From Clostridiaceae bacterium (GTDB lineage: Bacteria; Bacillota; Clostridia; DSM-8532), in NCBI GenBank assembly GCA_012842645.1, contig DUSJ01000321.1:1-8845 (forward strand): DNA of 8,845 nucleotides, in the 5' to 3' direction. Position numbers and translations under genes: made by a program. This document shows positions 1 to 6,010 of the stretch, in pieces (positions within the stretch are counted from its first letter, which is position 1; each line of letters begins with the position of its first letter). Under the pieces are notes generated by a model that searched no databases, was not told where the DNA came from, and saw nothing but the letters and a program-made list of their open reading frames with translations.

Positions 1-1
1 C

Positions 2-1099
2 ATGTACCTGATGGCAAAAAGGTTCTTCAAGGATACTTTCTGGGCGTTTTTCTGCACATACCTCATGATGTTCGACTTCATGCATTTCGCCCAGACCCGC
101 CTTGCCACCATAGACAGCTACACAGTTTTCTTCATCATGCTCATGTATTACTTCATGCTTGACTATTACGACTCGAAGTCCTACGAAAGAGGCTTTTTCA
201 GATCGCTGGTGCCGCTGCTTTTCTGCGGAATCGCCGTCGGGCTGGGAGGCGCGACGAAGTGGATAGGCTTTTACGGGGTATTCGGGCTCGCGATCCTGTT
301 CTTCATGTCAAGAGGATACGAGTACAGCGATTATAACAATCACCTCAATATCGTACTGAAAGAACATGGAGGAAGCATTAATCAAAAGCCCGGGAAGCTT
401 AACTCCTGGCTGGGCAAGTATTTCTATCTTACCTGCCTTTTCTGCGTATTATTCTTTATTATTATCCCGTTTGCCATCTATACCCTTTCGTTCGTTCCCA
501 TCAGCTATAACGAGGAAGGCAAAAGCCTTGTCAGAATAGTCATCGACTCGGTAAAAAGCATGTACGAGTATCACAAGGGCGTCACCCAGGACCATCCTTT
601 TGCATCACCCTGGTATGAGTGGCCTCTCGACCTCCGCCCCATTTTTTATTACCTCGGTTATCTTCTTCCGGAAAAATGGGGATCTTCTGTGGCATGCTTC
701 GGTCATCCCATGCTGTTCTGGTTCGGCCTTATAGCTTTTTTTGCAATACTGGCTGCCATAATACTGAACATGATCAGGAAAGAAGAATACATGGGAGGAA
801 ACAAGCTTCTGCTGTTCCCTGTCATAGGGTACCTGTCGATGTATCTTCCGTGGGTTGTTGCCCCCAGGAAGATAACCTTCATATACCATTACTTCTCATG
901 CGTTCCTTTTCTTATCCTGATGCTCGGGATCGTCTTCAGGCACCTTGAAGAACGCAGCATTTTCAGCCGCACGGCAATCAGGATATTCATGATTGTATAT
1001 TTAACGTTTTTCATAATATATTATCCCCTTCTGTCCGGGATAGAAGTTCCGCGCATGTATTTGAATATCATCCAGCTTCTGCCCCGTTGGGAATGGTAG
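2..1099 (+). CDS. PMT-type (GT39) membrane glycosyltransferase, C-terminal part
   Basis: This is the C-terminal 365 residues of a dolichyl-phosphate-mannose--protein mannosyltransferase-like GT-C enzyme. Such enzymes transfer a sugar from a polyprenyl-phosphate donor to a protein or glycan acceptor on the outer face of the membrane. Numbering from the first visible Met, family landmarks are QTRLATIDS (31-39), GGATKWIG (about 81-88), HPFASPWYEWPL (198-209), GHPMLFWFG, YLPWV (281-285) and IYHYF (294-298). Many hydrophobic segments alternate with short loops. Full-length relatives are considerably longer and carry an acidic catalytic motif in the first extracellular loop, so the true start and catalytic region lie outside the window; the Met at position 2 is probably internal. 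The gene ends 20 bp before the gtrA-like gene and appears to be in the same operon. Family assignment is firm. The sugar (mannose in characterised relatives) and the acceptor are not known. Confidence 0.9.
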   Translation: MYLMAKRFFKDTFWAFFCTYLMMFDFMHFAQTRLATIDSYTVFFIMLMYYFMLDYYDSKSYERGFFRSLVPLLFCGIAVGLGGATKWIGFYGVFGLAILFFMSRGYEYSDYNNHLNIVLKEHGGSINQKPGKLNSWLGKYFYLTCLFCVLFFIIIPFAIYTLSFVPISYNEEGKSLVRIVIDSVKSMYEYHKGVTQDHPFASPWYEWPLDLRPIFYYLGYLLPEKWGSSVACFGHPMLFWFGLIAFFAILAAIILNMIRKEEYMGGNKLLLFPVIGYLSMYLPWVVAPRKITFIYHYFSCVPFLILMLGIVFRHLEERSIFSRTAIRIFMIVYLTFFIIYYPLLSGIEVPRMYLNIIQLLPRWEW

Positions 1100-1119
1100 A
1101 CCGGAGGACACGCTGACTT

Positions 1120-1578
1120 ATGAAGAAACTGACCGAATGGCTTTGTACGCTCCCCATACTCAGAAAACTCTTTACCCCGGAAACGCTCGCCCAGTTTATC
1201 AGGTACGTTTTCGTCGGCGTATTCTGTTTCTCGATAGAATACATAATGTTCATCGTTCTCAGGAACTCCCTTGCGATAAACGAAATCCTCGTTAACGTCA
1301 TAGTCTACACTGTGATATTCTGGCTGAACTTTCTGCTCAACAGGTTCTTTTCCTTCAGGTCAAAGAGTGACATAAAGCGCCAGGTATTTCTTTACGGCCT
1401 GTTGTTCTTTTTTAACCTGTTCGTCGGAAACGTGCTCCTGTTTTCAGGCATCAGGAGCCTGCTGGTATATTTCTGCGGCGAAGGCTCATGGCCTGTATTG
1501 TATCTTCCTAAGGTGCTGATAATGTTCTTCATAATTTCATGGAACTTTATACTGTACAAGAAGTTCATATATAAATAG
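1120..1578 (+). CDS. GtrA-family membrane protein
   Basis: This is a small 152-residue integral membrane protein of the GtrA family (PF04138). Family members are thought to help move polyprenyl-phosphate-linked sugars across the cytoplasmic membrane, or to assist the partner glycosyltransferase. Four hydrophobic helices are visible at roughly 27-47, 55-75, 88-112 and 125-148. The signature after helix 2 is present as NFLLNRFFSF (70-79), and the protein ends in a short basic tail, as is usual. Length is typical of the family. The start is preceded by GGAGG at 1103-1107, 12 nt from the ATG, a slightly long spacing. It sits between a PMT-type transferase and an FAD enzyme, with a GtrB-like GT2 further downstream, which is a natural functional setting. 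The exact lipid-sugar handled cannot be read from the sequence. Confidence 0.9.
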   Translation: MKKLTEWLCTLPILRKLFTPETLAQFIRYVFVGVFCFSIEYIMFIVLRNSLAINEILVNVIVYTVIFWLNFLLNRFFSFRSKSDIKRQVFLYGLLFFFNLFVGNVLLFSGIRSLLVYFCGEGSWPVLYLPKVLIMFFIISWNFILYKKFIYK

Positions 1579-1607
1579 CCGATATTCTGGCAAAAAGGAA
1601 GGTTGCA

Positions 1608-2906
1608 ATGGACATCGCGATAATCGGCGCAGGCATGACAGGGCTCACAGCCGGCTACAGGCTTTCACAAAGAGGTCACAGGGTAACGATATATGAAAAG
1701 GAACCGTATTCAGGCGGGCTTGCATCGGCTGTCCCTGCCGGCTCTTCCGTCGTGGACAGGTTCTATCACCATATTTTTGTCAGCGACTCTGATATACTAA
1801 CGCTTATTGATGAGTTGGGGCTTAAAGACATTCTCAGCTGGCATGAGCCGAAAAACGCCATTTATCTTGACAATTCCCTTTATTCCTTCACCTCTCCCCT
1901 TGATCTCCTGGTGTTCAAACCCCTTGATTTCATCTCCAGGATTCGTATGGGGCTTCTTGTACTGTCATCAATGTTCATAAAGGATTACAGTCCTTTGGAA
2001 TCCGTGACCGCTAAGGACTGGATAATAAGGCGCGCCGGGAAAAACGTATACGAAAAGATCTGGGAGCCCCTGCTCATATCCAAGTTCGATAAGGACTCGG
2101 ATAACGTATCCGGGACATGGATCTGGAACAAGTTCAAGCTGAGAGGTTCTTCCAGGGGTAAGAGCATGGGCAGGGAAAAACTCGGATATATGGATAACGG
2201 CTTCATTAACCTCATCGATGAGCTTGCAGGACGTATAAAGCAGAACGGCGGAAACATCAGGCTTTCCTGTGAAGTGACATCCATAAGGAATACCGATGAC
2301 GGAAAGACAGAACTTGAAACGGCAGACGGCGTTAATATCCATGACAGGGTGTTGTTCACGGCTGCTCCGGCTCTTCTTGCCGGGATATGCCCAGCGCTTC
2401 CGCAGAACTTCGCGGAAAGCCTCTTAAATATCAGGCATAAGGCTGTCATATGCCTGGTTCTTGAACTGAAAAACAGCCTGTCGCCATATTACTGGATAAC
2501 TGTTTCTGAAAAGGACTTCCCATTCGTTCTCGTTGTTGAGCATACAAATCTCGTGGGCATGGAAGCATACGGCTCTCATATCGTATATCTTTCAAGGTAT
2601 TGCGATACGGCCGATCCGGTGTTCTCCTTGACTGAAAAGGAGATAATCGGTATGTTCACAACAGGATTAAAGCGGATTTTTCCCGGCTTCGATGAAAATG
2701 ATATTACCAGGGCCACTTTGAGCAAAGCCTGTTTCGCTCAGCCTGTGGTTACCCTTAATTACGGAAGCAGGGTCCCGACCATAAAGACTCCTCTTGATGG
2801 CCTGTATCTTGCATCCATGTCGCAGATTTATCCTGAAGACAGGGGTCTCAATTATGCTGTGAGGCTCGGGTTCAATGCCGCCAATGAAATAATCAAAGAT
2901 TTGTAG
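1608..2906 (+). CDS. FAD-dependent oxidoreductase, amine-oxidase/HemY-like fold (COG1232 type)
   Basis: This 432-residue flavoprotein belongs to the broad amine oxidase / protoporphyrinogen oxidase-like group, which also resembles UDP-galactopyranose mutases. The N-terminal dinucleotide-binding fold is clear: GAGMTG (7-12), the ribose-binding acidic residue E30, and the GG motif at 36-37. A second FAD-contacting segment lies at the C terminus in the stretch containing DGLYLAS and PEDRGLNYAVRLG. No signal peptide or obvious membrane anchor is seen, so it is probably cytoplasmic or peripheral. The start is supported by GGAAGG at 1597-1602, 5 nt upstream. It lies 29 bp after the gtrA-like gene and 41 bp before the GT2 start, inside a lipid-linked-sugar operon. 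The reaction is unknown. By context it may modify the sugar or the polyprenyl donor rather than act in haem synthesis, because no other haem genes are present. Confidence 0.85.
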   Translation: MDIAIIGAGMTGLTAGYRLSQRGHRVTIYEKEPYSGGLASAVPAGSSVVDRFYHHIFVSDSDILTLIDELGLKDILSWHEPKNAIYLDNSLYSFTSPLDLLVFKPLDFISRIRMGLLVLSSMFIKDYSPLESVTAKDWIIRRAGKNVYEKIWEPLLISKFDKDSDNVSGTWIWNKFKLRGSSRGKSMGREKLGYMDNGFINLIDELAGRIKQNGGNIRLSCEVTSIRNTDDGKTELETADGVNIHDRVLFTAAPALLAGICPALPQNFAESLLNIRHKAVICLVLELKNSLSPYYWITVSEKDFPFVLVVEHTNLVGMEAYGSHIVYLSRYCDTADPVFSLTEKEIIGMFTTGLKRIFPGFDENDITRATLSKACFAQPVVTLNYGSRVPTIKTPLDGLYLASMSQIYPEDRGLNYAVRLGFNAANEIIKDL

Positions 2907-2935
2907 TATACTGTTCTATGTTACTTAAAGATTTT

Positions 2936-2940
2936 GGAGG
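2936..2940 (+). promoter_or_regulatory. Ribosome binding site fixing the GT2 start
   Basis: GGAGG lies 7 nt upstream of the ATG at 2948. An in-frame ATG at 2918 lies upstream of this site, so using it would translate through the Shine-Dalgarno sequence. The 2948 start is therefore preferred. Confidence 0.85.
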
Positions 2941-2947
2941 TTCAACC

Positions 2948-3913
2948 ATGGACAATATCCTTTGCTCTGTAATAGTACCGATGTATAACGAAGAAGAGGT
3001 CATCCCTGAAACTTACCGCAGGCTTACAAAAGTGATGGAAGAGCTCAATGAGAACTATGAGATCATTTTCATCAATGACGGAAGCCGCGATAACACCAGG
3101 TCCATGCTTCAGGAACTCTGCAAGACGGACAAGCGTGTCAAGCTGATAGATTTTGCCCGCAATTTCGGCCACCAGGTAGCCATAACTGCGGGTATGGATT
3201 ATGCCGCCGGAGACTGCATGGTCATTATTGACGGGGATCTCCAGGACCCGCCCGAACTGATCCCCGAGATGATAAAGATCTGGAGAAGCGGATACGATAT
3301 CGTTTATGGAAAGAGGATATCCCGGCAGGGCGAGACATTTTTCAAGAAGTTCACCGCGAAAGTGTTCTACAGGTTTCTCCAGAAACTTACCGACATTAAT
3401 ATTCCCGTCGATACCGGGGATTTCAGGCTCATCGACCGCAAGGTCTGCGAAGCGCTCAAGCAGCTGCCGGAGAGGAACCGTTATGTAAGGGGACTCATGA
3501 GCTGGGTAGGCTTCAGGCAGACTGCCATCGAGTTTGAGCGCAGCGAGCGGTTTGCCGGGAAAACCAAGTATCCCCTGAAGAAGATGCTGAAGCTGGCCAT
3601 GGACGGGATTGTTTCCTTCTCCTACAAGCCTCTGAGGCTGGCGTCCTTCCTTGGGTCCATCATATCAATGGCAAGCTTCCTCTATCTCCTGGCGGTGCTG
3701 ATTCAAAGGATCTTCTTCCCGGAAACAGCCATATCGGGATGGGCGTCGATCATTGCCGTCAGCCTGTTCTTCAACGGCATTATCCTGCTCATGCTCGGCA
3801 TCATTGGCGAATATATAGGACGCATATACGATGAAGCAAAAGGCCGCCCCCTGTATATCATCCGCGAGCTTAAGAACATGGAAGACCGCGAAGGCCCCCG
3901 CTTCAAAATATGA
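2948..3913 (+). CDS. Polyprenyl-phosphate glycosyltransferase, family 2 (GtrB/DPM1-like)
   Basis: This 321-residue GT2 enzyme most likely transfers a sugar from a nucleotide donor to a polyprenyl phosphate at the inner face of the membrane. The GT-A domain shows VIVPMYNEEE (8-17), NDGS (43-46), the ARNFGHQ segment (70-76), and the metal/nucleotide motif DGD (95-97) followed by LQDPPE (98-103). GDFRL (157-161) and the RNRYVRG block (176-182) match the GtrB/ArnC-like subgroup, followed by GKTKYPLKKM (204-213). Two membrane helices at about 231-252 and 267-290 complete the usual layout. Length is normal for the subgroup. The start at 2948 is chosen for its well-placed GGAGG; an upstream ATG at 2918 would add ten residues. 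It is the last gene of the operon. Its stop codon falls inside a repeat (3910-3924), so the extreme C terminus may differ from that of relatives. The sugar is unknown. Confidence 0.92.
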   Translation: MDNILCSVIVPMYNEEEVIPETYRRLTKVMEELNENYEIIFINDGSRDNTRSMLQELCKTDKRVKLIDFARNFGHQVAITAGMDYAAGDCMVIIDGDLQDPPELIPEMIKIWRSGYDIVYGKRISRQGETFFKKFTAKVFYRFLQKLTDINIPVDTGDFRLIDRKVCEALKQLPERNRYVRGLMSWVGFRQTAIEFERSERFAGKTKYPLKKMLKLAMDGIVSFSYKPLRLASFLGSIISMASFLYLLAVLIQRIFFPETAISGWASIIAVSLFFNGIILLMLGIIGEYIGRIYDEAKGRPLYIIRELKNMEDREGPRFKI

Positions 3914-3956
3914 GTATAGGGGACGTACACTTTTACTCAAAATGAGTATCGGGGAC
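3910..3956. repeat. Direct repeat pair with nested TGAGTA/TACTCA inverted repeats
   Basis: Two 15-nt copies of ATGAGTATMGGGGAC lie at 3910-3924 and 3942-3956, differing at one base and 32 bp apart. TGAGTA occurs at 3911-3916 and 3943-3948, and its complement TACTCA at 3934-3939. The last two copies form a small hairpin with an AAA loop. The first TGA is the stop codon of the glycosyltransferase gene. The GGGGAC core recurs in the palindrome just downstream, which suggests that both are parts of one decayed REP-like or MITE-like cluster. That origin is inferred. Confidence 0.7.
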
Positions 3957-3973
3957 AGGTCAGTGTGTAATTA

Positions 3974-4019
3974 GGGACGGAGGTTTTTTACACAAAAATG
4001 TGAAAAAAACCTCCGTCCC
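3974..4019. repeat. 46-nt palindromic REP-like element
   Basis: The left arm GGGACGGAGGTTTTTT (3974-3989) is perfectly complementary to 4004-4019. After a single A-A mismatch (3990/4003) the stem continues for 4 bp (CACA 3991-3994 with TGTG 3999-4002), around an AAAA loop. This gives 20 paired positions in a 46-nt hairpin. It lies 12 bp before the stop of the convergent flavoenzyme gene and 60 bp after the stop of the glycosyltransferase. Neither strand has a T-run after the stem, so it is not a canonical intrinsic terminator, although it may still protect or end both transcripts. GGGACGG-type palindromes look like dispersed elements of clostridial genomes, sometimes linked to REP-associated transposases; that link comes from memory and inference. 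Confidence 0.8.
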
Positions 4020-4030
4020 CGTTTGCACAT

Positions 4031-5104
4031 TCAGTCTTCATGGAATAAGTTTTCGGAGCTCAGTACGCCGGTTTTCAGGATAGCTGCCCTTAATACCCTG
4101 TTATACATGCCGGGTATCTTCCAGCGCTTTCGGGCTATGGCCCTGACCAGGGGAGCAACGTTCTTCCTGTACCTCTTCTGGAAACCGTCCATTCCGTTGG
4201 CAAGGCTTTCGGCAAGATAATAAGCGCTTTTCAGCGCAAAACTGATTCCTTCAGCCGAGCTGGGGCTGATAAAACCGCCCGCCTCGCCTATCAGGGCTGC
4301 ATGTTCGTTTCCCGTGATAATGTCATTTTTACCGGGACGGATAAGGTATGAACCTTCTCTCCTGACAGGCTGTCCGAACTTGAATCCGTATTCCCTGAGA
4401 TTCTTTTTCAGAAGTTCGAACTTCTCTTTTGCTTCCTTGTTTGGGTCAAGGGCCGAGCCAATGATCAACTGCTGGTTTTTCGATATGATCCATGAATAGA
4501 AATCCGTCACGGTGCTGTCAAATACCGCGCCGTAGTAGGGAATTTTTTCGGTGGTATCGAACCACTCCTGGATCGCTATGTATTTTTTCAATTTGTCATT
4601 TTCGTTGAACAACTGCTGTCTCACATTGGACCATGCTCCATCGGCGCCTACAATGATCCTGACTTTTTCGGTAAAGATACGGTTGCCATATATGAAAGCT
4701 ATTTCATAGCCTTCCTTCGTTTCGCTGAGCGAGGTGAACCTGCAGCCGAGGGCGATATCCACGTTGTCCGGGATGATCGAGAGCAGCCACTGGTCGAAGC
4801 GCTGTCTGTCCAGGTTGAAATAGAACCGCTGGTAGAACCGTTCAAGGTAATTATCGAAATCAATGACCTTGACCATGAATATCTGGGGATCCACAAGACA
4901 GTCCACAGGAACCGCGAGGCCCATCTTCCCAAGCATTTCCTGGGCGTCCGGAGCGAGCAATCCTCCGCAGCACTTGCCTCTTTCATTTTCACGGTCTATC
5001 AGGTCCCTCCTGTCCAGGAGCAAAATTCTATAGTATTTGGGCAGAAGCCTTGCAAGTGTAGCGCCCGCAGGGCCTGCTCCAATAATAGCTATGTCGTAAG
5101 CCAT
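4031..5104 (-). CDS. Geranylgeranyl reductase / CbrA-like FAD-dependent oxidoreductase
   Basis: This 357-residue flavoprotein belongs to the geranylgeranyl reductase family within the PHBH-like FAD enzymes. Members reduce isoprenoid double bonds (archaeal lipids, chlorophyll side chains), but bacterial CbrA-like members have no settled reaction. FAD motifs are in order: GAGPAG (9-14), the acidic ribose ligand D31, a C45-C46-G47-G48 segment at the position of the family's cysteine-containing motif, NLDRQRFDQWL (97-107), GADGAWSNVR (153-162), and GEAGG (273-277) with SAEGISFALKS (283-293). GEAGG replaces the commoner GDAAG, a conservative change. No signal peptide or membrane helix is evident. 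A TTG codon at 5117-5119 opens the frame slightly further upstream, but it overlaps the ribosome site, so the ATG at 5104 is preferred. The gene is monocistronic, convergent with the glycosylation operon and divergent from rubrerythrin. The substrate is uncertain. Confidence 0.85.
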   Translation of the reverse strand: MAYDIAIIGAGPAGATLARLLPKYYRILLLDRRDLIDRENERGKCCGGLLAPDAQEMLGKMGLAVPVDCLVDPQIFMVKVIDFDNYLERFYQRFYFNLDRQRFDQWLLSIIPDNVDIALGCRFTSLSETKEGYEIAFIYGNRIFTEKVRIIVGADGAWSNVRQQLFNENDKLKKYIAIQEWFDTTEKIPYYGAVFDSTVTDFYSWIISKNQQLIIGSALDPNKEAKEKFELLKKNLREYGFKFGQPVRREGSYLIRPGKNDIITGNEHAALIGEAGGFISPSSAEGISFALKSAYYLAESLANGMDGFQKRYRKNVAPLVRAIARKRWKIPGMYNRVLRAAILKTGVLSSENLFHED

Positions 5105-5112
5105 CCCATTAA

Positions 5113-5117
5113 CCTCC
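5113..5117 (-). promoter_or_regulatory. Ribosome binding site fixing the flavoenzyme start
   Basis: On the - strand GGAGG stands 8 nt before the ATG at 5104-5102. The competing in-frame TTG at 5119-5117 overlaps this site, so the ATG is the better start. Confidence 0.85.
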
Positions 5118-5137
5118 AAAGCTGTATCACACCACTT

Positions 5138-5165
5138 ATTTTAGCACAATACCATGATCAGGCAA
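5138..5165 (-). promoter_or_regulatory. Predicted sigma-A promoter for the flavoenzyme gene
   Basis: Read on the - strand, TTGCCT (5165-5160) and TAAAAT (5143-5138) are separated by 16 nt. A TG one base before the -10 makes an extended -10 (TGCTAAAAT). Transcription would begin roughly 10 bp before the ribosome site, giving a short leader. This is a pattern-based prediction only. Confidence 0.6.
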
Positions 5166-5250
5166 CATTTTCCGGCAAATTCTGTTAGATGAAATATAAT
5201 CTTCCTCTGTCTCCCGGACAATTCGGGAATGCTGATAAGCCAAGGCGAAG

Positions 5251-5270
5251 ATTCCTGTATATTCCTGTCC
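5251..5270. repeat. Tandem 10-bp direct repeat, possible operator
   Basis: ATTCCTGTAT is followed directly by ATTCCTGTCC, so the 8-mer ATTCCTGT occurs twice with a 10-bp period, about one helical turn. The pair ends 5 bp before the predicted -35 of rubrerythrin, where an activator or repressor could bind the same face of the DNA. I do not recognise the motif. It is too short to exclude chance. Confidence 0.4.
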
Positions 5271-5275
5271 GTTGG

Positions 5276-5304
5276 TTGTTTTTAACTGCTGAATCTGATA
5301 AAAT
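5276..5304 (+). promoter_or_regulatory. Predicted sigma-A promoter for rubrerythrin
   Basis: TTGTTT (5276-5281) and TAAAAT (5299-5304) are separated by 17 nt, with TG at 5296-5297 giving an extended -10 (TGATAAAAT). The start codon follows 36 bp after the -10, with AGGAGG at 5328-5333 and a 7-nt spacer. This is the best promoter in the window by eye. Confidence 0.7.
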
Positions 5305-5340
5305 AATTAAGAGCAAATAAAAATACGAGGAGGTACATAT

Positions 5341-5934
5341 ATGAAAAGTCTCAAAGGTACGGAAACTGCCAAAAACCTGTTGAAATCATTTGCCGGCGAA
5401 TCACAGGCAAGGAACAGATACACATATTATGCGTCTATTGCTGACAAAGAGGGTTATAAGCAGATCAGGAACATTTTCATAGAAACAGCCGACAACGAAA
5501 AAGAGCACGGAAAAAGATTTTACAAGTTCCTGCTCGAAGGCCTTGAAGGAGATCTTCCCGCTGACATTGAAATAACCGCAGCCTATCCCGTCGCCCAGGG
5601 AACGACCCTTGACAACCTTAAGGCCGCGGCACACGGTGAAAACGAGGAATGGAGCAAAATGTACCCCGAGTTTGCCGACATAGCCGAAAAGGAAGGCTTC
5701 CCGGAAATAGCCAATGCTTTCAGGATGATAGCAAAAGCCGAAGAAAAGCATGAAATCAGGTTCCTGAAGCTGGCCGACAATATTGAAAAAGGCATCGTAT
5801 TCAAGAGAGACGGCGAAGTTTACTGGAAATGCGGCAACTGCGGTTACATTCACAAGGGAACCAGCGCTCCAGAGAAATGCCCGGCCTGCCTGCATCCGCA
5901 ATCATTCTTTGAACTCTTCGTCGAAACATATTAA
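5341..5934 (+). CDS. rbr: Rubrerythrin
   Basis: Rubrerythrin is a cytoplasmic non-haem diiron peroxidase that reduces hydrogen peroxide in anaerobes, taking electrons through a rubredoxin-like centre. The 197 residues show the standard order. An N-terminal ferritin-like four-helix domain has iron ligands E20, E53, H56 (in NEKEH), E100, E103, E134 and H137 (in AEEKHE). A C-terminal rubredoxin-like domain has the four cysteines C164/C167 and C180/C183 in CGNC and CPAC. All expected metal ligands are present, so the enzyme should be active. The length matches classical rubrerythrins. The start is set by AGGAGG 7 nt upstream. The gene is monocistronic, with its own promoter and a terminator 20 bp after the stop. 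Oxidative-stress control is common for this family, but no clear PerR-type box was found here. Confidence 0.97.
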   Translation: MKSLKGTETAKNLLKSFAGESQARNRYTYYASIADKEGYKQIRNIFIETADNEKEHGKRFYKFLLEGLEGDLPADIEITAAYPVAQGTTLDNLKAAAHGENEEWSKMYPEFADIAEKEGFPEIANAFRMIAKAEEKHEIRFLKLADNIEKGIVFKRDGEVYWKCGNCGYIHKGTSAPEKCPACLHPQSFFELFVETY

Positions 5935-5954
5935 CATGTATTATGCCTCTTGCC

Positions 5955-5993
5955 AAAAAGAGCTGTCTCCGGTTTTCGGGACAGCTCTTTTTT
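5955..5993. terminator. Bidirectional rho-independent terminator
   Basis: AAAAAGAGCTGTC (5955-5967) pairs with GACAGCTCTTTTT (5980-5992), with a short CCG/CGG inner pairing around a TTTT loop. A six-T run ends the + strand copy, and the A-run at 5955-5959 gives a T-run on the - strand. It therefore ends rubrerythrin (+) and the YibE/F-like gene (-), whose stop lies 18 bp away. Confidence 0.92.
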
Positions 5994-6010
5994 GCCGGTT
6001 ATGCATTATT

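Noticed and set aside
1985..2449. Long open frame antisense to the FAD oxidoreductase
   Set aside because: It is fully covered by a convincing gene, has no recognisable domain and no ribosome site; the same holds for the antisense frame at 5401-5901 under rubrerythrin.
2918..2947. Upstream in-frame ATG as start of the GT2 gene
   Set aside because: It lies before a good GGAGG site that matches the ATG at 2948, and the extra ten residues do not resemble the family's N terminus.
3974..4019. Palindrome as a classical rho-independent terminator
   Set aside because: The stem is long, but no T-run follows it on either strand; the T and A tracts lie inside the arms.
5195..5200. Perfect TATAAT as a main rubrerythrin promoter
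   Set aside because: No acceptable -35 lies 15-19 nt upstream, and a better-formed promoter sits at 5276-5304.
5296..5310. PerR box overlapping the rubrerythrin -10
   Set aside because: Compared with TTATAATnATTATAA only about half of the positions agree, which is expected in AT-rich promoter DNA.
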